Source: Sialis fuliginosa
Taxonomy: Eukaryota; Arthropoda; Insecta; Megaloptera; Sialidae
Assembly (NCBI GenBank): GCA_961205875.1
Contig: OY540814.1
Span: forward strand, 14,366,993-14,430,992
Direction: 5' to 3'
Length of the DNA: 64,000 bases
Below are positions 35,430 through 46,005 of this stretch, in pieces. Made by a program: the position numbers and the translations under genes. Under the pieces are notes generated by a model that was not told the origin of the DNA, did no database searches, and worked only from the letters and a program-made list of their open reading frames with translations. Position 1 is the stretch's first letter. Every line of letters begins with the position of its first letter.

Positions 35430-36550
35430 TTATTTATTATTAGCTGCCAATGTCAAAATTTCTACTTTTCAGTTAATTTCTTACTCGCAGAATAAATTTA
35501 TCAAATCTAATTACAAATAACTTGAAAATAATATCAAACTTATTTCCAGTTTTTGATTAATAAATTGAAAACAAGTTTGTATTTTGATTTGGCATTGTCA
35601 CTAAACAGACTACGTTGTTTAAGAAAAATCTTACCTACTCGAGACGGGTCTTTAGCTTATTGATAAAAGCTCAAACAAAAACAATTTTTTAAAAGTTGCT
35701 AATTTTACCTGACGAATTTTAAGTTTATTTAATTTGATGAAAATTCGTCGTTACAAATATAATTAAAAATAATGCTGTAAAATGAAATAAGTAATAATAA
35801 ATAAATAAAAACAATTAATTCGATTTGAACACCTTCTCCATTAATATATTACAATATTTGATTTAAATAACTCCAAAATGAATATTTACAGTTAATTGTA
35901 GTTTTAATCCTGCATCATTCAAAGCTCATTTTATTTATTTTTTCTACAAAACCAATGCAACTATGCACCAGCATCCCAATTAAAAGTACCACATGTGTGA
36001 AAACATTGTGTACTTTGTACATTGTATATATGTACATATATATAAATAAAACAAGTTCAAACGGCCAGACCGTAATAGTTTAATGATTCAATGCATTTTT
36101 ATTCAGTTTCGCGTGATTTTAGCTGATGAATAAAACAAATGCGTTTTGTTTTATTCGTGACATTTTCATGACCGACAATCATTTATAATAATGTATTATC
36201 TGTATGTTTGTTTGTAATATTTCAACGATTTGTTGTTTTATTTAATTGAATTAATAATTCTGACGCTAAAATGACTAGTCTATGTTTTATACAAAGTGGG
36301 GCTTTTAAAGGGTTACAGATTTTTATCTCAGAACTATCACATATTTGAAAAAAATGTTTCAACTAAAAATTTTTTATTAGTTATTTTAGCGTGGCTTTCA
36401 AGTATATTTGAAGGTCAACATAATTTGTTTAAATAGGAACCTATAGTTTTATTTAATAATTTTATTCTACGTGAAAAACCGAAATCTTTCATTAAAAACT
36501 TTTTTTTGAACAATCTAAATGATATCTAACAAAATAACTTCGAGATTTTA
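35430..36550. other. AT-rich non-coding DNA
   Basis: No gene or repeat recognised; short TATA-type runs near 36030. Confidence 0.5.
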
Positions 36551-36556
36551 AACATA

Positions 36557-36774
36557 CAAGAATTTTTACTCGGAAATCATAAGAAAAAGTATAAGAAACA
36601 ATAAATGTTTACTTTAGTGTAATAAAACGTGGAGAATTATTCTTTTTATTCTTAAATAAAATAAATATAAAAAGTTTTAAAAATTTTTAAATAAGTTTAT
36701 TTAGAATAAAATAAACATTTTTTGTATCTTATACATTTTTTTTAAGTTTATGGTTTTTGAGTAAAAAATTCTTG
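36557..36774. mobile_element. Foldback MITE with ~55-bp arms
   Basis: CAAGAATTTTTACTCGGAAA at the left pairs imperfectly with the reverse complement of TGGTTTTTGAGTAAAAAATTCTTG at the right; both continue into a TATAAGA.AC block and AATGTTTA. The interior of about 100 bases is AT-rich. Blocks resembling one arm are at 28610 and 38530 (GTTGATG.TTTCCGAGTAAA). Confidence 0.6.
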
Positions 36775-37387
36775 AAATAAAATAACAAATAAATATATAT
36801 ATAATTATATAATAAATATATATAATAATACTATTCGATTACTCCCTCACATTCACACATTTTTTCAAGTATAGTGGGGTGCGCGTACCCTTAGGAGTAT
36901 GATTTTTTTATTAAATAATTATTATTATCAAATAATAAATTCTGCATAGATGCGATTTTTAAAAAAAAATTTTAATTTTGTTATGCGTATTTAATTTTTT
37001 ATTAGAAATATAACTTTAATACTGCAATATGTAAAGCATTTTTCCAAAATTTTACTGAATCCAATAAAATAATGTGATTCCTAAGAATACCAGCTATTGT
37101 TACCGTAATTCATCCCCCTTCCCCTCATTTTCGATTACAGTTTTTCATAGATGATTAACTTTAATTATCTAATTTTGGTGAGCTCTCGATATCCATCTGG
37201 GCAACATTAATTTATCAGATAAATAACATTTGAACGGTCAATGTTGTTATGAAAAAAATGTAAATACCTACCTTTAATTCTTCAATACTATGCAATTTTA
37301 TTCAAGTTTGAATAAATTAAATAACTCTTTTACATATCCACATTTTTGTATACAGTGTTTTATTTCTTTCAACATATGAATACCGCA

Positions 37388-37601
37388 TTATTTCGGTTGT
37401 AAAGATTTAATTTGAATGTTTGTTCTGTAAAATCCAATATTAGCAACATAGCAACCCAGCACAAAGAAACGATAAATCAAAAGGTCGAAAACGCATTTTG
37501 TATTCCGCATATTATAACCAATACAGGCAAAAGTAACTTGATACTTGTGTATATATACATGAGCGGCGACAGTTTGGGATAACTCTGACAAATGTAGCGC
37601 A
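37388..37601 (-). CDS. Weak candidate coding exon, unrecognised
   Basis: After an acceptor-like ACATTTGTCAG the minus strand is open for about 70 codons to a TAA: LSQTVAAHVYIHKYQVTFAC, then FDLLIYRFFVLGCYVANIGF and IKSLQPK. Composition is slightly richer in G+C and Cys/Val/Gly than flanking DNA. The middle is hydrophobic. No family recognised and chance is quite possible. Confidence 0.15.
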
Positions 37602-37690
37602 TATTTTATTCGTGAACTAACTACCCTTTAAAATTCCAGGCTTAACTCCGGACGAAATGACACCTAAACGATACTTGACTTGTTTTTAGA

Positions 37691-37740
37691 GATATTTATT
37701 TTATTAAGAATAAAGGTTTTCTTTAATAAAATAAATATCG
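37691..37740. repeat. AT-rich hairpin, ~20-bp stem
   Basis: GATATTTATTTTATTAAGAA and TTCTTTAATAAAATAAATATC are inverted repeats separated by about 8 bases. It is strong but of low complexity. Confidence 0.75.
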
Positions 37741-37914
37741 TATCTAATTTTGCTACTTTGTAATATATACTTTAAATTAATTTTAAAATTTAACTTTTTT
37801 GTTTACTATTTAATGTCTAATTTAAAAATATGCGATATATTTCAAAACTTATTTGTGCTTTTAATAAGAATAAATAGAAAATAAAATAAAAAATTATAAA
37901 AAAATCACATCAGA

Positions 37915-38000
37915 TCGAGACTTTACTGTCTCGATAACGTGTACAAGACGAGACTAATTTAATTTTTTATGAGACGAGATAGCTTCTTGTAAAATTTGAG
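37915..38000. repeat. GAGACGAGACT-type repeat fragment
   Basis: GATCGAGACTTTACTGTCTC, AAGACGAGACTAAT and GAGACGAGATAG cluster here. The same motif recurs at 51826-51884 (ACGAGACTCGTCTCGTGTG) and 53085-53130 (ACTGAGACGAGACTT; CTAGTCTCGTGT). It is probably the end region of one repeat family. Confidence 0.4.
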
Positions 38001-39268
38001 ACCGATACAAAATCTCAGTTACAAAAAACAAAACAAGATGCTAGTTCATAAAATTGACCCCCCTCCTAAAAAAATATTACGGTTACGCTCATGTATTTTG
38101 TGTGTTTTAACAAATGCAAATCACTCCCTTTCCATTAACATATTCAAAAAGAAAATAATATCATATGCATGTGACATTCTGTTTATAAATCATATTGTAA
38201 TTTGATGTTTCTTAATTAGGAATGGCTATTTATAAATTTAAAATTTAACAATCGATATGTTAATATAGAATAAAATCTTCAAATGAAATTTTTTAACGCC
38301 CGCTGGTTTCGATGTTATTATATATATGTATGTAGTATGTATATTCTCTAATATTATTGTTGTTATAATAATAATTGTATTGCATATTCATGTAACACAG
38401 TTATACACTTCTAGCCTTCCTGTAATGTAATTTATATTACTAACAATTAAATACAGTATTATTCTATTATGTACGTATATTAAGGGAATTATTGCTATTA
38501 GATCAAAATATGCATTTTTGCACTTCTTCTCTAAAGTTGATGATTTCCGAGTAAACAATTCCAAAAATCTAATTACACTTGAAAGGAAAAAAAATATGTT
38601 ATTTTTTACTATAAAAATTTCTGGCAAATTATTATACTGCATTGTAACCTGAGGACAGTACTGAGTAATTCAGATAATATTGGAAATTCTAATATACTAA
38701 ATTGAAAAAATTATTACATTACACTAGACATTTTACTCTATACCGGCGCAGTTACAAAGTTCTATAATTTAGATTTTGATTGAAATTGTTAAAAAACTAA
38801 AAAATAATCAGGCACGTATTAAGAAAAATGTCTAATTAATATTTTCTGAATACTTTATCGGTGTGTATTAGAATTGTTCGATAGTAACTATCTCAGGTGA
38901 TTTTTGCGCGAGGAAGCACTGTGCATTTACTTGGCAGATGTATTTATTATACAATTTTTTCTTGTTTGTAATCAGATAAAATTTGCTAATTTTTGCTTAT
39001 ATAGAAAAAAACCTAATTGAAAAACAATAATTTACATCACTTCCGGACAAACCGGAATTAAAAAAGAAAAGAAATATCACGATGTTTCAAGTATATATTC
39101 ATCTCTATATAATAACAATGGTAGCCATCTTGAACTGAACAGCCTTTACATTTCAATAGCTTAATACAATAGCAAACAGGTCACGTGAAAGCACCCTAAT
39201 AAAGTGACACTAACGTACACAAAACTCTACAATCCATAGATTTATGTATAGAGTAGGCGCTAGGGAAC

Positions 39269-39286
39269 CACGTGACGTCATCACGT
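39269..39286. promoter_or_regulatory. Overlapping E-box and CRE
   Basis: CACGTG at 39269-39274 overlaps TGACGTCA at 39273-39280, followed by TCACGTC. This is a compact site for bHLH and bZIP factors just outside the MITE that begins at 39301. No transcription start is assigned. Confidence 0.35.
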
Positions 39287-39300
39287 CTACAACCCATACA

Positions 39301-39922
39301 GACCCTTTAAGACGGTCAGTTCAGTTATCAATATAGTTTCAGTCGGACTGTCCGTTTTTTCTCTGTGTCCAGGAATTTACACTATCCGTTCTGTTCTCAT
39401 TTCCTAGTCCTTTCAGTTCTCTGTTTAGTCCGAATTGCGCTTTCAAAGTGTAGTACTTACAAGGGGACGGTTACAGTTATACATAGTTGAGGCAGATATT
39501 AATTAGTCCCCGCTAGATTTGGGTACCAACTCATCCACGTTTCCGAGAAATCGCAAGTAGAAATTTACCACTCTATATAAGTCATAATCTGCTGTATTGA
39601 AACAACGATACAAATTGGCGAGCGGTCAATGTTTAGGACTCTCATTAAAACCCGAATAGTTTCTTTTTTTTTAATTTTTCGTTACAATCGAACACGCGGC
39701 CGGCAATTTTACCATTGGTATTAGTTTTTCTTTGAATGAAATAACGTGTAGGAAGTTTTTTACACACTGAATTCTAAGAACTGAAATGAAAGCCATCCTG
39801 TCAGTTATCCATCTCCATTTCAATTCTCCTGTCAATCTTTAGTTTTTACACATAGGAAACCCGGACAGTTCGACTGGAACTAAGACCAGAACGGACGACT
39901 GAACTGACCGTCTAAAAGAGCC
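39301..39922. mobile_element. 622-bp MITE with ~60-bp inverted ends
   Basis: Left end GACCCTTTAAGACGGTCAGT, then TCAGT and GTTTCAGTCGGACTGTCCG. The right end is the reverse complement: it reads GGCTCTTTTAGACGGTCAGT, then TCAGTCGTCCGTTCTG and GTTCCAGTCGAACTGTCCGG. The interior is non-coding, moderately G+C-rich, with further partial symmetry (TTTACAC, CAGTTCT, CAGTTAT). Target duplication is not clear, so the superfamily is open. Confidence 0.75.
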
Positions 39923-39929
39923 TTAACAA

Positions 39930-41505
39930 AGGGCTAGTTTTAGAGAAGGTTATATGAATAAAACATTCCAATTGGGGAACGGTCCTTTGAGGAATTATGT
40001 ACATGCTGTTATCTATACTGATTTACTGTATTTTATTGTTTATGAGGTATATGTAAATAAGGTATTATTGATTAATGGCTTCTGGATATAAGTCTTATTA
40101 TTTTGGTATAAATCGCACAAACTCCAAAATATTCTTGAAATGTTCATTATATAGTATGGTTTTACTTATTAAAATGTCAAATCAAATTGTCGGATAAATT
40201 AGTAATCACAGCCCTTTAAATAAATTGTATATAAAGTGAGGTTAAGTTAAATAACTCTTAAAATGAAATTTATGTAAATGTAAAAAGTTTGACTACTAAA
40301 TGGGAAAAGATTGTGCACATCTGCTGTACATAGATTCTAATAGTGCACGTAATAGTATGTAGTATGTAAACATATATCTTCCCACATACAATCAATAGTA
40401 GGTTGTGAAAACTCACTTTAGCGTGCCGCTGCTTTTAGATTAGTGTCATCCTTCACTTGTTGTTAGAAATAGAGCCAGTGGCGGAGTGTAACACTCATAT
40501 CGACGTGTAACTCAATACTCTGTCGAGGAAATTGCCCTTTGTTTTTCTATACTCGGATATTTGATATTTGAATGAGTATTATTGTTTCTGTTTGTTTTTT
40601 ATTTATTTTAGAGGACTGCACTATGATGCCAAATTAATTCTAACTGAGCAAAAATATTTAAATGGTTTGCAATATTTGTGTTTAAAAATAAATATCGAGT
40701 AATAATACACGTACATATATAAAAATAATGAATAAATCCTAATCGTTTTACGTCAATATCAAAAGTTCTCGTCTCAATTATGCTAAGAATTTATGAAAAT
40801 CTACTCATTGCATTCAAATGGGCAACTGAAAACTAAGTACATTGTTCAAGATAATTAAAAATGTATTTTTCATAAATGGCATAACTATAAAAAACAACTT
40901 CTTGAAGTTTGCATATGTATACAGTTACTGGCACTGTGTTTACATAACAACAAAGTTCTCTGACCGACCCAAAACTCGTCACTCGCAAAATTTGTTTTTG
41001 CCTGTTCTGTTCTTAGAAATTGAAAAACTTCATGTCCGATATCCATACGTATTTAACTTTTAAAAAGATACATTTTATAGAAAAATTTTTTTTTCAATTA
41101 CAGCCAAAATATGATGAATATTTTATAAGAAAAATAAGTATCTTTTAATTTTATATCTAAAAAAAAAAATAATGTTTATTTTATATCGGTATTTAATTAT
41201 GTTATCCTAGATTGATCAGTTTTTCGAAATATTAATTTAGGGCAAACAAGCGCAGAGTTCTTAATTAATATTTCAGTGAAAAATCTCTCGTTTTTAGCCA
41301 ATAAAAAAGAATATGTATCGGAAATAATTAATAATTATCAATAATGAAAATGCAATAATTTTTAAGATATTTTGGATACCAAATTTGAATATGCGTTTTT
41401 TTGAAAAATTCCTTTTTTATGGCCTTCCATCTTTGATGATTTAACCATTGTTGTTTTATTCTTATGTTTTTTTGTTTTTTTTCGGCTTTTCACCTTTCAC
41501 TTTTA
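39930..41505. other. AT-rich non-coding DNA
   Basis: No gene supported. The open frame 40842-41063 has no coding bias or recognisable residues. Confidence 0.45.
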
Positions 41506-41532
41506 TTGGTTTTTGTTTTCTTATTTTCTAAG

Positions 41533-41639
41533 TATGGGGACACAAGACAGGATTGTGAAGTTACCTCTGGGCTACTCAGGGCAAGTTAAACAAACATTAT
41601 GGCCAGAATTCAGGGTTTTATGTGGGGAACACACACTGG
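41533..41639 (+). CDS. Candidate coding exon, unrecognised
   Basis: A long pyrimidine tract ending TCTTATTTTCTAAG precedes a 107-bp island of balanced composition whose only open frame reads MGTQDRIVKLPLGYSGQ, then VKQTLWPEFRVLCGEHTL, ending at CTGG/GTACCT, a moderate donor. The other five frames contain stops. Beyond 41640 the frame stays open to 41851 but turns AT-rich and hydrophobic, as expected of intron read-through. Family unknown. Confidence 0.3.
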
Positions 41640-41975
41640 GTACCTTTTTAATATATATATATTTTTTTTATTTGTTGTATTCATATATTGCGTTGTATGT
41701 CTTAAGATCTCGTAGAATACTTTCCATCAAATGGGGTTCTATATTTATGAAAAATTACTTGAATGACTTGAAACTTTCAGGAGATATTTTCCATAGATCA
41801 ACTCTTATTTATTTGAATACGTTTATTTGTATAACTGCAGGTAAATTTTAGACAAAATACTATTCTACTAAAATTAAAAAATAGTTCAAAGGGTTGCTAA
41901 TACTCTTATAATAATGTATAGCTACGGCACTGTACACAATACGTCATGTAAGTACGTAGATAGAGAGATATGTTT

Positions 41976-42166
41976 TTATAAAATACGGCCATGTTTCAAT
42001 TTCCGCAAGTTTGATGTATTTATTGAGTAACATCGACAGCGGTAAAGTGTCATCTCCAGGTCTCCAATATCTGTATCAATACAACCATAATTCACCAATG
42101 ATTGAATTAACTGATAGTGCATCGAATTGCCCAGTTCTAACGTCCTGTACTGTTGCGGTGACATTT
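41976..42166 (-). CDS. Candidate coding exon, unrecognised
   Basis: On the minus strand ATGAGTATTTACAG is an acceptor-like border at 42167, followed by AA and an ATG at 42164. The frame is open for 62 codons to TAA at 41976: MSPQQYRTLELGNSMHYQLI, then QSLVNYGCIDTDIGDLEM and RCRCYSINTSNLRK. Residue composition is balanced and third positions are about half G or C, unlike surrounding DNA. It may be an internal or terminal exon (a possible weak donor is GGCC/GTATTT near 41985). It is the most protein-like short frame in the window, but I recognise no family. Confidence 0.35.
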
Positions 42167-42204
42167 CTGTAAATACTCATATCCAGTGACTGATTTATTG
42201 TATT

Positions 42205-42400
42205 TAAAAACTAACTATTACCCGTGACTTCGGACGCCTGGAATTTGTATTTTTTTATCTAATCAATTTTTGGGATACAAAGTAAACTTTCCTTTGCAAG
42301 CTATCTTCCTGCCAAATTTTATCAAGATCAGTTCAGCGGTTTAGCCGTAAAAAGTAACAAACAAACAGACAAAATTACTTTCGTATTAGTATGGATTTTT
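42205..42400 (+). mobile_element. Short retroelement-like repeat with head and tail
   Basis: Starts ACTATTACCCGTGACTTCGG, a decayed form of the CCCGCGACTTCGTCCGCGTGG head, and ends with AGCTATCTTCCTGCCAAATTTTAT in two blocks, TCAGCGGTTTAGCCG and AACAAACAGACAAAATTACT, TTCGTATTAGTATGGATT. This head-to-tail layout of about 195 bp is a standard 5'-truncated form of an abundant insect (notably lepidopteran) repeat. Confidence 0.75.
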
Positions 42401-42404
42401 TAAG

Positions 42405-44485
42405 ATAAACTTAAATAAAAATACAATAATGTGATTATATTCTTTCATAAAAGATATATATAGTATGAATATGTATAAATGTAGATTTGTTTCAAATAAT
42501 TAGACAGGCGTTATTCTGCGTATAAAAAGTTCCGTGGCATTTTTTTTACTCTGCCTATGTATTCAAATTAATAAATATAAAAAAATTAAAACAATTTCTT
42601 AAGAAAAACATTCCCTCGGCATAATGAACATTTTTAAATAAGGAATTGATTCAACATGACATTTCAAAATTCTTTACAAATTGGTTGGAAAAAAAGCACT
42701 AAAATGTAATCTTTTCATTTAACTCACATTTTTATGATCATATGAGAAAATAATATGATATTTACGAAATAACCTTCAAAACATTGGCTCTCTAAACAAT
42801 ACTAAAAAAATATTTAAAAGTCAATGTATTTTCATCCTCTTGTGACATTTTCAAGGAAAAAATAAATAAAATAAAAATAAAGTTTCACTAAAGGTTTATC
42901 ATTGACATTTCTATCAAGGTTATATAATGTTTATATGCAATGTTACCAGATGCGTATTCTTTAAAACGAGGATGAGGTGTATATATTAATTAGTTTAATT
43001 GAATTTCAAAAATTGAAACATAAAAAAAAATTGCAAAAAATCCTTGATGTGCGCCTGATGCATTACATTGTAGACATAAGCATGAAGAAAGCTTTATGCG
43101 ATGCTTTCAAATTACACTAACAGATGGTGCAGTTTAGTAAACAGTGCTTGAGAAAATAAATACTACGCTAGTTCAAGAGTACACAATCCAGTTATAAATA
43201 ACTTTTGTGAATTTTACGACAAGATTAAAGCGTATAATGCAATTAACGAGATTTTGCAAGATTTAAGGCTTTTGCGATGATCTTAAACTTACATAGAATA
43301 TATAGGACAAAATTGGCATAGTACATTGAAATTATAAATCAGACAAAATTTAGAATTGTCTTAAAATATTTGTTATATCTAGTTTTAGGTATTAAAATAT
43401 GAAATCGATTCTTTAAGAGGCAAGCGGTGAGTGGGGATCGATTATATTAAAGCATACACTTACCAAATGTTCAGAAGAAATTATTTTGTATTCAAATAAT
43501 AGTTTGGCCTATTAAATCTTGTATAAAAAGGATTATTTTACGTATCAAAACGTATCATAATTAATATTTTTGAAACGAGACCTTTATCTATCCATCCTGT
43601 ATAATAGTAGAAGTATTTTAAAATATTATAAAGTAACAAAAGGTTAATTACTTGAAACATTACAATCTTCAGCATTATTTATTTAAATGACAAATGCATA
43701 AATAAAACCAATTAATACATTGTCAACTTCCTCTGGAAAAGGAACTACGTCAAATATACAAGAAACTTTTACCCAACAAAATAATGAGGATTGCCAATAC
43801 ACCGCTTACATTTTGTAAAATTCACAATGTGAATATACTAGATTGAATTCTAGTGCAAGTTTGATAAAATGTTTTATAAGATTTAACTTTTAATATAGTT
43901 TGTAAACTAGAAGGCTGCGGTAGATATACCTATACATGTATGTGTACATTAGGGGAGGGAGGGGGATTATGAATTACTGACTCTTGAGTAGATAAACTTG
44001 TATAGTTATATGAGAATAGTTAGAAACTTCTTGTTTTGTATAAAGTAGTTTAAAATATATCTTCTGGTATCATACATATATTAATATTTATGTGCGAGTA
44101 ACCGCGCCGAATTCCGGGGGTGGATAACCGCCTAGACTTCGCCCCCATATAAATCTACACTTTCTATTTTCTATTAAATGAAATAAAACATATTATGTAA
44201 CAATTCAAAAAGTTTCATTTTAACTAATGTTTTTGTTAATTACGTACTGTTTATTATTAAATACTTCATGATGCTCAGTTTTGAACCTGAATGTTTATGC
44301 TACCTAAAAATTTGCAGCAAACCCCATTCTACAAGAAACAACTGGCTATAAAACAAAATTAAATGAATTTATTGATGTAAAAAAAAATGATGATACTACC
44401 CTGGATTAATCCATGGTTATAAATACCTCCCTGGATAAATTAAAAGCCGTCATAAATTTCGGAACGGTGTTAAATGGGGTATGTA
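42405..44485. other. AT-rich non-coding DNA
   Basis: No gene. Around 44100-44150 a G+C-rich patch (CGCGCCGAATTCCGGGGGTG, CTAGACTTCGCCCCC) looks like a decayed repeat head. Confidence 0.45.
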
Positions 44486-44490
44486 ATATA

Positions 44491-46003
44491 CAGGTTGGGG
44501 CAATAGTGTGTGGTAGTTCGATAGCTCGTAGACCATAACAGATAAAAAAAAATTTCTAATGCAGATGTAAACTGTGGGTAAATGTGCATACATAGAAATT
44601 ATTTTCAAATATACAGGGTGCTACAAAAAAGTGTGGCACGCTTAAGGTAATTTTTTTTAAATGGAATGCCCTGATTATTTTTGCATATTTAAAACTTCTT
44701 TTGGGATGTTTATTCATATCAAAAATATTAGCCCCATCTGATGTCCAGTTTAGACGTAATAATATATTTTTCAAAAAAATTGACTTTTACATTACTCCAC
44801 TTAAAAATTCACCACTTCCGCGGCCGCAGCTTTGAAGACGAAATTAAATATGGACCTTATTGTAGGATGTTGGTGAGTACTTTTGCTTCAATATCTTAGA
44901 GCCACCATGTACAGGGTGTTCAAAATTAATTTTCAAGTTTTGAGAACTTCAAAGTTATTTTTCTCAACTATTTCAAATGGAACACCCTATATATTTTTTA
45001 ATGATGTTATGTAGAATTACATAACGAACATTTTCTGTTTGTTCATCCTTATGGTTATTTGTAACCATTTTTGAATTATTGAGCAAAAAGTACAAAATTC
45101 AGCAATATTTACTAAAAAAAAATATTTTTTTTCAAATAAAATAAAATACCATGTACAGTATGTTCATGTTGCCCATAAAAACAGCTTGAATTTTTTTCAG
45201 CTAGCAAACAGATGCTTTATTATTTTATTGAACACAAACAACCAAAATAATTTACAATCATATAAATTCATTAATGAGCAGTGTGAAATTGAGACAGAAA
45301 CATAAAATGCTGTTTTATGGGCAACATGAAGATCCTGTACATGGTGTTTTATTTTATTTGAAAAAAAATTAATTTTTTTTAGTAAATATTGCTGAATTTT
45401 GTACTTTTTGCTCAATAATTCAAAAATGGTTACAAATAACCATAAGGATGAACAAACAAAAAATGTTCGTTATGTAATTCTACATAACATCATTAAAAAA
45501 TATATAGGGTGTTCCATTTGAAATAGTTGAGAAAAATAACTTTGAAGTTCTCAAAATTTGAAAATTAATTTTGAACACCCTGTACATGGTGGCTCTAAGA
45601 TATTAAAGCAAAAGTACCCACCAACCTCCTACAATAAGGTCCATATTTAATTTCGTCTTCAAAGCTACGGCCGCGGAAGTGGTGAATTTTTAAGTGGAGT
45701 AATGTAAAAGTCAATTTTTTTGAAAAATATATTATTACGTCTGAACCGGACATCAGATGGGGCTAATATTTTTGATATGAATAAACATCCCAAGAGATGT
45801 TTTAAATATGCAAAAATAATCAGGGCATTCCATTTAAAACAAATTACCTTAAGCGTGCCACACTTTTTTGTAGCACCCTGTATATTTGAAAATAATTTCT
45901 ATGTATGCGCATTTACCCACAGTTTACATCTGCATTAGAAATTTTTTTTTATCTGTTATGGTCTACGAGCTATCGAACTTCCACACACTATTGCCCCACC
46001 CTG
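44491..46003. mobile_element. 1.5-kb palindromic element with two 695-bp arms
   Basis: The left arm 44491-45185 and right arm 45309-46003 are near-identical inverted copies around a 123-bp spacer. Terminal bases CAGGTTGGGGCAATAGTGTG and the reverse complement of CACACTATTGCCCCACCCTG are flanked by TA (TATA) on both sides, consistent with a TA-target DNA transposon. Differences between arms are scattered single substitutions. Inside each arm are further transposon-like end motifs (ACAGGGTGCTACAAAAAAG; GTACAGGGTGTTCAAAATT; ACACCCTATA), suggesting nested origin before the arms were duplicated. Matching 72-codon open frames (44556-44774 minus, 45720-45938 plus) are mirror copies, not independent genes. 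No transposase is encoded. Confidence 0.9.
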
Positions 46004-46005
46004 TA

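Noticed and set aside
45197-45415. 72-codon minus-strand frame over the palindrome spacer
   Set aside because: Spans the loop and part of an arm; no independent coding signal.
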